13,691 nucleotides of DNA from JBEKZQ01 sp049509675 (lineage in GTDB: Bacteria; Planctomycetota; Planctomycetia; Pirellulales; Thermoguttaceae), in NCBI GenBank assembly GCA_049509675.1, contig JBEKZQ010000136.1, positions 1 to 13,691 of the forward strand, given 5' to 3'. A program made the translations under genes and the position numbers. This document shows positions 7,683 to 13,691 of the stretch, in pieces. The stretch's first letter is position 1; every line of letters starts with the position of its first letter. Below the pieces are notes generated by a model. That model ran no database searches. It saw only the letters and a program-made list of their open reading frames with translations, and was not told where the DNA came from.

Positions 7683-8624
7683 ATGGCCAAGGATGCGATG
7701 GAAACACAATTGACGGTCGCCATTGCCATACCGACGTATCTGCGCGAAGCAGTGCTCGTGGACACTTGCCGGCAGGTGATCGCTCTCAGTCCACCGCCCG
7801 ACGAGGTGTTGGTGATCGACCAGACGCCCGAGCACGAGCCGGAGACCGAGAGTTATCTGAGGGCGCAATGCGCGGCGGGCCGCATTCGCTGGATACGCCA
7901 CTGGCCGCCGAACCTTCCGTCGGCACGGAACCGGGCTCTGGCGGAGACCACCGCGGACATCATCATCTTTATCGACGACGACGTGCGGCTGTGCAAGTCG
8001 TTTATCGAAGAACATCGAAAGAACTTTCGCGATCCGAAGGTTCAAGCGGTTGCCGGACGAATCCTCCAGCCCGCTGCACACAGGCACCCCGATCCGAAGG
8101 CGTCGTGGCCTCAGCTCATGGATTATCACTTCTTTCGATTGGATTCGTCCCGGCGGGCCGAGAATGTCGCCACGTTCGGCGGCGGAAATCACTCCGCGCG
8201 AGTGCGGTTCTTCAAGAAGCTTGGCGGCTACGACACGAACTACACCGGCTGGGCGTTTCGAGAAGACTCTGACATGGCGATACGTGCCTGGAAAGGCGGT
8301 GGAGCGATCGTGTTTGATCCGGACGCCGTGCTCCAGCACTTGGCGGCGCCGGCCGGCGGTTGCCGCTTGAAGCATCTCCACAAGCGGCTCCCCGAATGGA
8401 AAGTATCCTTTCCCGCTACGTATTTCGCCATGCGTCATCTGTTTCCGAGCCGCTGGTTCTGGCATGACCTGCTGCTGGGAAACGTTCGACGCTACGTCCT
8501 GCGCAAGGAAAATGTCTTCCATCCGTGGCGGCTGCCGTGGGCAATCTTGTCGTACCTGTATTCCGCGGGACGGAGCTGTTGGGTTTCACGCCGGGCCTCC
8601 TCTTTGCACGAGGCGTGGGAATGA
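7683..8624 (+). CDS. Glycosyltransferase family 2
   Basis: Predicted inverting GT-A glycosyltransferase of 313 residues, the only GT2 in the window. It opens with VAIAIPTYLRE, the usual first strand and loop of the GT2 nucleotide-binding fold. The metal/nucleotide-sugar motif is IIIFIDDDVRL with Asp98-Asp100, and the acceptor-side motif is GGYDTNYTGWAFREDSD with Glu194-Asp195, the likely catalytic base region. The C-terminal portion is basic and aromatic (RHLFPSRWFWHDLLL) and could lie against the membrane. ATG 7683 was preferred over upstream in-frame starts because it leaves a 16-bp gap rather than a long overlap, has AAGGCAGG upstream (7670-7677), and places the first strand near residue 10. 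Its stop overlaps the next gene's ATG (ATGA at 8621-8624). Confidence 0.9.
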   Translation: MAKDAMETQLTVAIAIPTYLREAVLVDTCRQVIALSPPPDEVLVIDQTPEHEPETESYLRAQCAAGRIRWIRHWPPNLPSARNRALAETTADIIIFIDDDVRLCKSFIEEHRKNFRDPKVQAVAGRILQPAAHRHPDPKASWPQLMDYHFFRLDSSRRAENVATFGGGNHSARVRFFKKLGGYDTNYTGWAFREDSDMAIRAWKGGGAIVFDPDAVLQHLAAPAGGCRLKHLHKRLPEWKVSFPATYFAMRHLFPSRWFWHDLLLGNVRRYVLRKENVFHPWRLPWAILSYLYSAGRSCWVSRRASSLHEAWE

Positions 8625-10117
8625 TCACCCTGGCGTTCCTCATCCTGTTGCTGTTGGCCAACGGCATGCTCGCCTGGTTTGCGAAGGCCCGCGTGTTCCC
8701 GGTCGAAGGCTGGGTTTCTCCGTTGGCGTTCTGGCTGCCGTTTTATCTCCTCAACTATCCGGTGCGTGCCGTCGTGCTGTACCTTGCCTCCGGCACGGCG
8801 CTGGAGTTTGAGCTTAACAGCCAGCGCTATGACTTTGAGCCTGCGGAGATCGCAATCGGGCTCCTTTATGCCACCCTGTTTGCGACCATCCTGCTCGGCA
8901 TCTACGTGATTCTGTGCCGCGGCCGAAGCGTCTTCGATTTCCAAAGCTGCGTTCGCACGCGGGGAACCGCCGTCACGGCTTGGCAAAAAACGGTCCTCAA
9001 CGTTGTCTTTGGCGTTTACCTGGCTGCCTTTGGCTACCGCGCCATCACGAACTCGCTTTTCACACTCTACGAGGAGATGGATGACCTGAAGCGGTCATCA
9101 GCCGACAACGTCGTCGCTCTTCTGGACGTTCTCAAATGGCCGTTGCTGGCTTTCGGATTCCTGCGACTCCTGGACCGCAAAACGCCTTCGGCGCTCTTGT
9201 ACGCCGGCGTCGGCGCCGCCACGATCGTCTACGGCGCGCTGGTCTCCACGGCCAAAGGAGAGATTGTCTGTCTGCTGGTTCTCTGGGGTGTCTGCTTCTG
9301 GCTGAAACGAGGAAAACTGCCGCTGAAGCAGCTAGCTCTCGGGGCGGTCGTTATCGCCGCCTTCTCTCTTTACAGCATGACCGTGCGCATGGAGGGCACC
9401 GTGACCAAGCGCGGCGCCGAAGCGGAAAACGCCTTCTCCGACAACCAAACTCGCGCCGCCGACCACTACGCCGACAATGGAATCGGGCTCGAAGAGATCG
9501 CCGTAGTGTCCTCCCGCTTGTCCTACCTGGACGCAATTATCCTGGCACAACGGAAAGGAACGTTTCTCAATGAAGGTCCATACCTATTGGGATCGCTGGT
9601 CGAGTTCGGCAATGTCGTTCCGCGCGCGCTCTGGCCCGACCGCCCCCTGCTCAGCTTCAACCACGAAATGACCTACGCCGTCTGGTCCATGCCGGACTGG
9701 GAGTACTTTCTGGAGATGCCCATCGGGCGCATCGGGGAATCCTTCTTCGTCCTGAATTGGATGGGCGTTCTCTATGCGGTGTTCTACGCGGCAATCTGGA
9801 GCTGGATCTACCATCGCTTCTTCGTGATGGCGCACGACGACCTTTCACGGGCATTCTATTTGAGCGTGCTCATCCTCTTCATCTTTCCCGACGCCTACGT
9901 GGTTTACAACTGGAAACTTTTGCTCGTGCTGACCGCAGCGGGATACCTGCTCGGCGTGCGATTCGCCGCGGGGGCCCGACAAAGCAAGCCGGACGCTTTG
10001 CTCGACGGGCCGGGCAGTTGCGGCACGAACAATCGCAGTCTTGGATACCGGATGCACCGGCACGCCTTGGCAGAGTCGTGGACCGGACTGAGGAAGCAAC
10101 CGCAAAGGCCCTTGTGA
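8621..10117 (+). CDS. Wzy-like oligosaccharide repeat-unit polymerase, multi-pass membrane protein
   Basis: 498 residues with about ten or more hydrophobic segments, starting MITLAFLILLLLANGMLAW. Predicted to join flipped repeat units in the periplasm. Besides topology and neighbourhood (flippase, export pair, several GTs), two segments match what I know of O-antigen/oligosaccharide repeat-unit polymerases: VVPRALWPDRPLLSF (Pro334-Arg335, Trp338-Pro339-Asp340), compare P-R-x-x-W-P-D-K-P, and PIGRIGESFFVLNWMGVLY (Glu373), compare G-x-x-G-E-x-x-x-x-x-G. A large loop between hydrophobic stretches (from about MTVRMEGTV to NEGPYL) is probably periplasmic. The reading frame stays open 96 bases upstream into the GT2 gene; ATG 8621 is chosen for the ATGA overlap and because it begins the first membrane helix. 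The last 45 or so residues are polar. A ligase-like or other polymerase role is the main alternative. Confidence 0.78.
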   Translation: MITLAFLILLLLANGMLAWFAKARVFPVEGWVSPLAFWLPFYLLNYPVRAVVLYLASGTALEFELNSQRYDFEPAEIAIGLLYATLFATILLGIYVILCRGRSVFDFQSCVRTRGTAVTAWQKTVLNVVFGVYLAAFGYRAITNSLFTLYEEMDDLKRSSADNVVALLDVLKWPLLAFGFLRLLDRKTPSALLYAGVGAATIVYGALVSTAKGEIVCLLVLWGVCFWLKRGKLPLKQLALGAVVIAAFSLYSMTVRMEGTVTKRGAEAENAFSDNQTRAADHYADNGIGLEEIAVVSSRLSYLDAIILAQRKGTFLNEGPYLLGSLVEFGNVVPRALWPDRPLLSFNHEMTYAVWSMPDWEYFLEMPIGRIGESFFVLNWMGVLYAVFYAAIWSWIYHRFFVMAHDDLSRAFYLSVLILFIFPDAYVVYNWKLLLVLTAAGYLLGVRFAAGARQSKPDALLDGPGSCGTNNRSLGYRMHRHALAESWTGLRKQPQRPL

Positions 10118-10127
10118 ACAGGGAACG

Positions 10128-11315
10128 ATGAGCGTCATGCAAGTCACTTTCTTCCATCGTCGACCCCAGGAGGACCAGATCAGCGTGGAGCGCGTATTTG
10201 CCCAGGTCCGCGCCGCCCTGCCGGCGATGGTCGAGCCGCGCGTGGCCGAATCCACGTTCCGAAGCCGCGGGTTCTGGCCTCGCCTCTACAACGCGATCGA
10301 GGCCGTCTTCCGCCAGGGAGACGTAAACCACGTCACGGGCGACGTGCATTTCCTCGACATCCTCCTGGCCAAAAAGAAAACCCTGCTCACCATCCACGAC
10401 TGCGTCGTCCTCGAACGGTTGCACGGCCTTCGCTGGTGGCTGTTCTTCTTCTTCTGGTATTGGTTGCCGGCGCGGCGGGCGTCGATCATTACCGTCATCT
10501 CCCGCTCGGCGAAGAGGGAACTGCTGCGTTATCTGCGTTGCGACCCGGCAAAGATCCGCGTGGTCCATAACCCGTGTCCGCGCGAGTTCCACCCCGCCCC
10601 GCGGCCATTCAACGAGCAGAACCCGCTCATTCTCCAGGTAGGCACGCGATCGAACAAGAACCTGCTCCGCCTGGCGGAGGCCTTGCGGGGAATCCGCTGC
10701 CGGCTGCGGATCGTTGGCAGACTGACGGACGAGCAAATTGGCAAGCTGCAGGACTGCCGCATCGACTATTCCGCCGTGGCGGAGATCTCCGACGACGAAA
10801 TCGCCGACGAATATCGCCGCTGCGACATGCTGGTTTTCGTCTCGACCTACGAAGGTTTCGGAATGCCGATCATCGAGGCCCAGGCCACCGGACGGCCGGT
10901 GGTGACCAGCAACATCTTCTCGATGCCCGAGGTTGCCGGCGCCGCGGCCGCGCTGGCAGACCCCTTCGACGCGGCAAGCATCCGCGCGACCGTGCTCCGC
11001 GTCATCCGCAACGGCGACTACCGCGCTGCGCTGATCCGCCGCGGATACGAGAACACAAAACGCTTCAGTCCGCGGCAGATCGCTTTGCAGTACGCGGCGC
11101 TCTATCGAGAGTTGCATCCGAAGACCGAGGGCGAGCGGGCAATGCCGCGACCAATTGGCGGTTTTCGATTCCATGCGGCAGACCCGGTCGTAAGGACCGG
11201 CGAAACAACAAGTGGGGGACTGTCCCAATTCGGGCACCAAGCTTCGCTTGGTCGCGACGAAAATGGGACTGTCCCCGTCGCAAGCGTCCCGCCGAGAGAA
11301 AGGGCCATTTCGTGA
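10128..11315 (+). CDS. Glycosyltransferase family 4, with repeat-derived C-terminal tail
   Basis: 395 residues, predicted GT-B glycosyltransferase. N-terminal VTFFHRRPQEDQISVERVF, then HVTGDVHFLDILL and TLLTIHDCVVLERLHG, a pattern frequent in GT4 enzymes with G-D-x-H. Donor domain: LILQVGTRSNKNLLRLAEAL, then the E-x7-E Glu242 and Glu250 in EGFGMPIIE, then AQATGRPVVTSNIFSMPEVA. The family-like part ends with QYAALYREL at about residue 329. The remaining 66 residues have no family look, and residues about 362-384 are encoded by the palindromic element at 11212-11278, so the tail is probably read-through of formerly non-coding DNA. ATG 10128 is preceded by AGGGAA; ATG 10137 is an alternative. 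Starts 10 bp after the polymerase stop and its own stop overlaps the next start (GTGA). Confidence 0.9.
   Translation: MSVMQVTFFHRRPQEDQISVERVFAQVRAALPAMVEPRVAESTFRSRGFWPRLYNAIEAVFRQGDVNHVTGDVHFLDILLAKKKTLLTIHDCVVLERLHGLRWWLFFFFWYWLPARRASIITVISRSAKRELLRYLRCDPAKIRVVHNPCPREFHPAPRPFNEQNPLILQVGTRSNKNLLRLAEALRGIRCRLRIVGRLTDEQIGKLQDCRIDYSAVAEISDDEIADEYRRCDMLVFVSTYEGFGMPIIEAQATGRPVVTSNIFSMPEVAGAAAALADPFDAASIRATVLRVIRNGDYRAALIRRGYENTKRFSPRQIALQYAALYRELHPKTEGERAMPRPIGGFRFHAADPVVRTGETTSGGLSQFGHQASLGRDENGTVPVASVPPRERAIS
11184..11200. repeat. Small inverted repeat next to the REP-like element
   Basis: CCGGTC (11184-11189) and GACCGG (11195-11200) can pair around a GTAAG loop. It lies 11 bases upstream of the paired palindrome, also within the atypical tail of the GT4 gene. 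It may be a further part of the same element, a remnant of an older 3' hairpin, or chance. Confidence 0.35.
11212..11278. repeat. REP-like paired palindrome (GGGGACTGTCCC ... GGGACTGTCCCC)
   Basis: Two copies of a near-perfect palindrome, GGGGACTGTCCC at 11215-11226 and GGGACTGTCCCC at 11265-11276, stand in inverted orientation about 38 bases apart; only the central T/A base differs when one is reverse-complemented. Each half is itself self-complementary (GGGAC-x-GTCCC). Between them is a 7-bp hairpin, ACCAAGC (11236-11242) with GCTTGGT (11246-11252) around a TTC loop, and a GTCGCGAC palindrome at 11251-11258. The arrangement is that of a REP/BIME-type or small non-autonomous element. From memory, GGGGACAGTCCC motifs recur in several GC-rich genomes, sometimes near REP-associated Y1 transposases; no transposase is seen here. 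It is read in frame by the GT4 gene ending at 11315. Confidence 0.75.
11297..11303 (+). promoter_or_regulatory. Ribosome binding site for the GTG-started GT4 gene
   Basis: AGAAAGG sits eight bases upstream of GTG 11312, just after the palindromic repeat and inside the 3' end of the preceding reading frame. It supports the GTG as the real start despite the absence of an ATG. Confidence 0.55.
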
Positions 11316-12490
11316 GACTCATCCACGTGATACACGGTCTGGAGGTCCGCGGGGGCGGAAGCCACCGCGCCACCGCGGAGCTTTGCGAAACCCTGGCAGG
11401 GCTCGGCCACGACGTGTCGCTGTACTACGTGACCAACCGGCATCAGGAGGTTTTCGCCCCGAAAGGCGTCGACGTGGAAGGATTTCCCAGCCAACTCCTG
11501 CACAAGTTCTGCTATTCGCCCGCCCTGCGGCGACGCCTGGAGGCGGAGATTCCCGGGGCCGATCTCGTGCATATTCACGCCCTGTGGCGCTACCCCGGCA
11601 TCCCGGCGGCGCGGATCGCCTTGCGGCACGGCATACCGTACGTCGTCCAGCCCCACGGCAGCCTGCATCCCTGGAAACTGGCGTATAAGGGTTTGCGAAA
11701 GTGGCTTTACGGCCAACTCGTGGAGCGCCGCGTCATCCGTCACGCGGCCTTCATCCACGTCGAGTCCGAGGCGGATGCCCGGGACGTGCAGACCTACGTA
11801 CCCGGCGCGAAGACCGTTTTGAGCCCCTGCGGCGCTGCGGCGGCGGCGTTTGACGACCGGGGGCCGGACGGCTATCTCGCACGCCGCTGGCCCGCCTTGT
11901 CCGGAAAAACGTGCATCCTCTATCTCGCGCGAATCGACGTCAACAAGGGAATCGATCTCCTGTTGCAGGCATTCAGCCGGGTGGCACGCAACCGACCCGA
12001 TCTGAGCCTTCTGATTGCCGGCCCCGATTACAACCGGATAACCCACAAAATGCAGGCCCTCGCCTGCACGCTGGGAATCGCCGACCGCGTCGTCTGGGCC
12101 GGGCTGTTGTCGGAACGGGAGCGACTCTGGGTTCTCCACCAGTGCGAATTCTACGTGCTGCCGAGTCTTTCGGAGAATTTCGGCATCTCCGTGCTGGAAG
12201 CCATGTTTTGCAGCAAGCCCGTCATCACCACCACGGCCACTCCCTGGGCCGAACTGGAGCCTGCCGGCGCGGGACTGATCGTTCCTCCACGGGCCGACGG
12301 CGTGGCCCGGGCCATGCAAACCCTGTTGGGAGAATCGGCGACCCGGCGTGCCCAAAGGGGCGCACGCGGACGAACCCTGGCGATCGAGCAGTACGAATGG
12401 AAGTCGGTCGCCCGGAAACTCGTCCGCGGTTATGAACAGGCGATTGCGGAAAAATTCAGTGCGGAGCCGATCCGTCGCCGCGCCGCGTAA
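11312..12490 (+). CDS. Glycosyltransferase family 4, GTG start
   Basis: 392 residues, predicted GT-B glycosyltransferase. The first strand and loop are RLIHVIHGLEVRGGGSHRA, followed by VHIHALWRYPG and VVQPHGSLHPWKLAYKG, segments conserved in this GT4 group. Donor-binding residues are Arg207 and Lys212 in LARIDVNKG, and the E-x7-E is Glu288/Glu296 in ENFGISVLE, followed by KPVITT. GTG 11312 is chosen since it directly precedes the first beta strand, has AGAAAGG eight bases upstream, and overlaps the preceding stop as GTGA. Much longer in-frame extension upstream (to 10574) is a shadow of the previous gene. The C-terminus ends in basic residues before a 94-bp gap. Confidence 0.92.
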   Translation: MRLIHVIHGLEVRGGGSHRATAELCETLAGLGHDVSLYYVTNRHQEVFAPKGVDVEGFPSQLLHKFCYSPALRRRLEAEIPGADLVHIHALWRYPGIPAARIALRHGIPYVVQPHGSLHPWKLAYKGLRKWLYGQLVERRVIRHAAFIHVESEADARDVQTYVPGAKTVLSPCGAAAAAFDDRGPDGYLARRWPALSGKTCILYLARIDVNKGIDLLLQAFSRVARNRPDLSLLIAGPDYNRITHKMQALACTLGIADRVVWAGLLSERERLWVLHQCEFYVLPSLSENFGISVLEAMFCSKPVITTTATPWAELEPAGAGLIVPPRADGVARAMQTLLGESATRRAQRGARGRTLAIEQYEWKSVARKLVRGYEQAIAEKFSAEPIRRRAA

Positions 12491-12584
12491 AACCTGGCGA
12501 AACCCGGATGAAGACGCAAGAAAAACTGCACTATCGGCCGTTCTTTACAAAAGTACATATTGGACCAACTAGAGTTGCTGCATA
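12491..12584 (+). other. 94-bp intergenic gap, relatively AT-rich
   Basis: This is the widest gap between genes in the window. Its right half (about 12541-12584) is visibly more AT-rich than the surroundings. A TTTACA at 12544-12549 could serve as a -35 box, but no convincing -10 lies 16-18 bases downstream, so a promoter is not called. No terminator hairpin or Shine-Dalgarno is seen either. Confidence 0.3.
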
Positions 12585-13691
12585 ATGCCGATCTTACGCA
12601 AACCAACCATCTTGATTCTTTGCGACTACTTTACGCCCGCCTACAAAGCGGGTGGCCCGCCGCGCAGCATCTCCAATGTCATCGAACAACTCGGCGACGA
12701 CTTCTTCTTCCGCGTGGTTACGCGCGATCGCGATTTGTTGGATCGCGAGCCATTTCCCAACTGTGAGAGTGGAACCTGGCAGCACGCGGGAAACGCCGAA
12801 GTGCTCCACTTGGCTCCGCACCAGATCAATCCTCGCACCTTTCGCGGCATCCTGAACGAAACACCCTATGATGCTGTCTACCTGAACAGCTTCTTCAGTC
12901 CACGATTCACTATCGTTCCCTTGGCGTTGCGACGCCTGCGGCTGGTGCCGCGGCGGCCGCTGGTTCTGGCGCCCCGCGGAGAACTGTCTGCCGGCGCCTT
13001 GAGCATCAAACGACGCAAGAAGTGGGCCTTTATTCAGCTCGCCCGGGCAGCAGGGCTCTACGGCGAAACGCTCTGGCAGGCTTCCAGCGCGCACGAAGAG
13101 GCCGAGATACGGAATATCTTCGGGCCGAAGGCTTCAGTGCAAATTGCCCCGAATCTTCGCGGTCACCTTGCCGGGGAGGATCTTGGGGAGACCGCCTGTC
13201 GCAAAGCGGCGGGAAGCCTGAGCGTGGCATTTCTATCGAGGATCAGCCGGAAAAAAAATCTGGACGGAGCCCTGCGCATGCTGGCGCACCAGCAAGGCCG
13301 CATTGATTTTCACATTTATGGGCCGCACGAAGACGCCAACTACTGGCACTCGTGCCTTGGTCTCATCGAGACCATGCCGCCGAACATCCGCGTCTGCGAC
13401 CATGGTACGGTCGATCCGGGCACAGTGGTTTCGGTGTTTCGACGCCACCACCTTTTCCTGCTGCCAACCTTGGGAGAAAATTTCGGCTTTGCCATTCTCG
13501 AATCGCTCTCCGCCGGTTGTCCGGTCCTGATCAGCGACCGGACACCGTGGCGGGGCCTGGAAGCGAAAGGCGTGGGCTGGGACCTGCCGCTGGAACCCTC
13601 TTCGGCGTTCGAGCGCGTACTTCAGCAATGCGTAAAGATGGACAATGACGCCTTTCAACAACTCTCGCGCGCGGCAGCACGATTCGGGCGC
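12585..13691 (+). CDS. Glycosyltransferase family 4, 3' end beyond window
   Basis: Open from ATG 12585 to the last base (369 codons) with no stop seen, so it continues to the right. N-terminus TILILCDYFTPAYKAGGPPR is a typical GT4 opening (Y-x-P-x-x-x-G-G). Next come LVLAPRGELSAGALSIKRRK and LYGETLWQASSAHEEAEI, then the donor domain from VAFLSRISRKKNLDGAL (Arg and Lys in binding positions), IDFHIYGP, and the E-x7-E Glu298/Glu306 in ENFGFAILE. Only the last helices can be missing. ATG is the first start after an in-frame TAG at 12570; no Shine-Dalgarno is visible. It resembles the preceding GT4 in the P-H/R-G-x-L region, so both may belong to one GT4 subgroup. Confidence 0.9.
   Translation, partial: MPILRKPTILILCDYFTPAYKAGGPPRSISNVIEQLGDDFFFRVVTRDRDLLDREPFPNCESGTWQHAGNAEVLHLAPHQINPRTFRGILNETPYDAVYLNSFFSPRFTIVPLALRRLRLVPRRPLVLAPRGELSAGALSIKRRKKWAFIQLARAAGLYGETLWQASSAHEEAEIRNIFGPKASVQIAPNLRGHLAGEDLGETACRKAAGSLSVAFLSRISRKKNLDGALRMLAHQQGRIDFHIYGPHEDANYWHSCLGLIETMPPNIRVCDHGTVDPGTVVSVFRRHHLFLLPTLGENFGFAILESLSAGCPVLISDRTPWRGLEAKGVGWDLPLEPSSAFERVLQQCVKMDNDAFQQLSRAAARFGR

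Noticed and set aside
8031..8100. Direct repeat GATCCGAAGG at 8031 and 8091 inside the GT2 gene
   Set aside because: Only ten bases, both encode the same short Asp-Pro-Lys stretch; coincidence of codon use is sufficient.
9879..11240. A 453-codon minus-strand frame opposite the polymerase end and the GT4 gene
   Set aside because: Shadow frame with no recognisable motif, opposite a GT4 gene that has an intact E-x7-E motif.
10574..11311. Long upstream extension of the GTG-started GT4 gene
   Set aside because: The extension overlaps the previous GT4 in another frame and is Arg/Pro-rich without domain character; the GT4 fold begins right after GTG 11312, which has its own ribosome site.

Overview
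The window is one stretch of a Wzx/Wzy-type extracellular (or capsular) polysaccharide biosynthesis locus from a GC-rich Gram-negative bacterium. Every recognisable gene lies on the + strand. High GC, weak or absent Shine-Dalgarno sequences at several starts, and the mix of a Wzc-type kinase with a long run of GT4 enzymes would fit the Planctomycetota or a relative. That placement is an impression from sequence style, not a demonstration.

Layout: (1) 1-345, C-terminal part of a Wza-like SLBB export protein, cut by the window edge. (2) 450-2780, a Wzz/Wzc-like chain-length regulator fused to a BY-kinase, with a Gly-Tyr repeat as its tyrosine cluster. (3) 2829-4148, a GT4 glycosyltransferase of WbuB-like type. 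(4) 4225-5781, a Wzx-like flippase. (5) 5778-6911, a GT4. (6) 6911-7666, a class I SAM methyltransferase. (7) 7683-8624, a GT2. (8) 8621-10117, a Wzy-like repeat-unit polymerase. (9) 10128-11315, a GT4 whose 3' end runs through a palindromic repeat. (10) 11312-12490, a GT4. (11) 12585 to the right edge, a further GT4, open at its 3' end.

How the genes work together (inference from families): the GT4/GT2 enzymes would build a lipid-linked repeat unit, possibly methylated by the methyltransferase. Wzx flips it, the Wzy-like protein polymerises it, and the Wzc-like kinase with the Wza-like protein controls length and export. The initiating phosphoglycosyltransferase, an outer membrane or tyrosine-phosphatase partner and sugar-nucleotide synthesis genes are not in the window and presumably lie outside it. 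Genes 4 to 10 are closely packed, with one-base or four-base stop/start overlaps at 5778, 6911, 8621 and 11312, which points to one translationally coupled operon.

I did not find a novel defence or mobile system. The least ordinary signals are a paired-palindrome, REP-like element at 11212-11278 absorbed in frame into the end of a glycosyltransferase gene, and a perfect 10-bp hairpin followed by GTTTT inside the GT4 gene at 5778-6911. There is no gene-free stretch over 300 bases, and I saw no tRNA, rRNA, CRISPR array or transposase gene.
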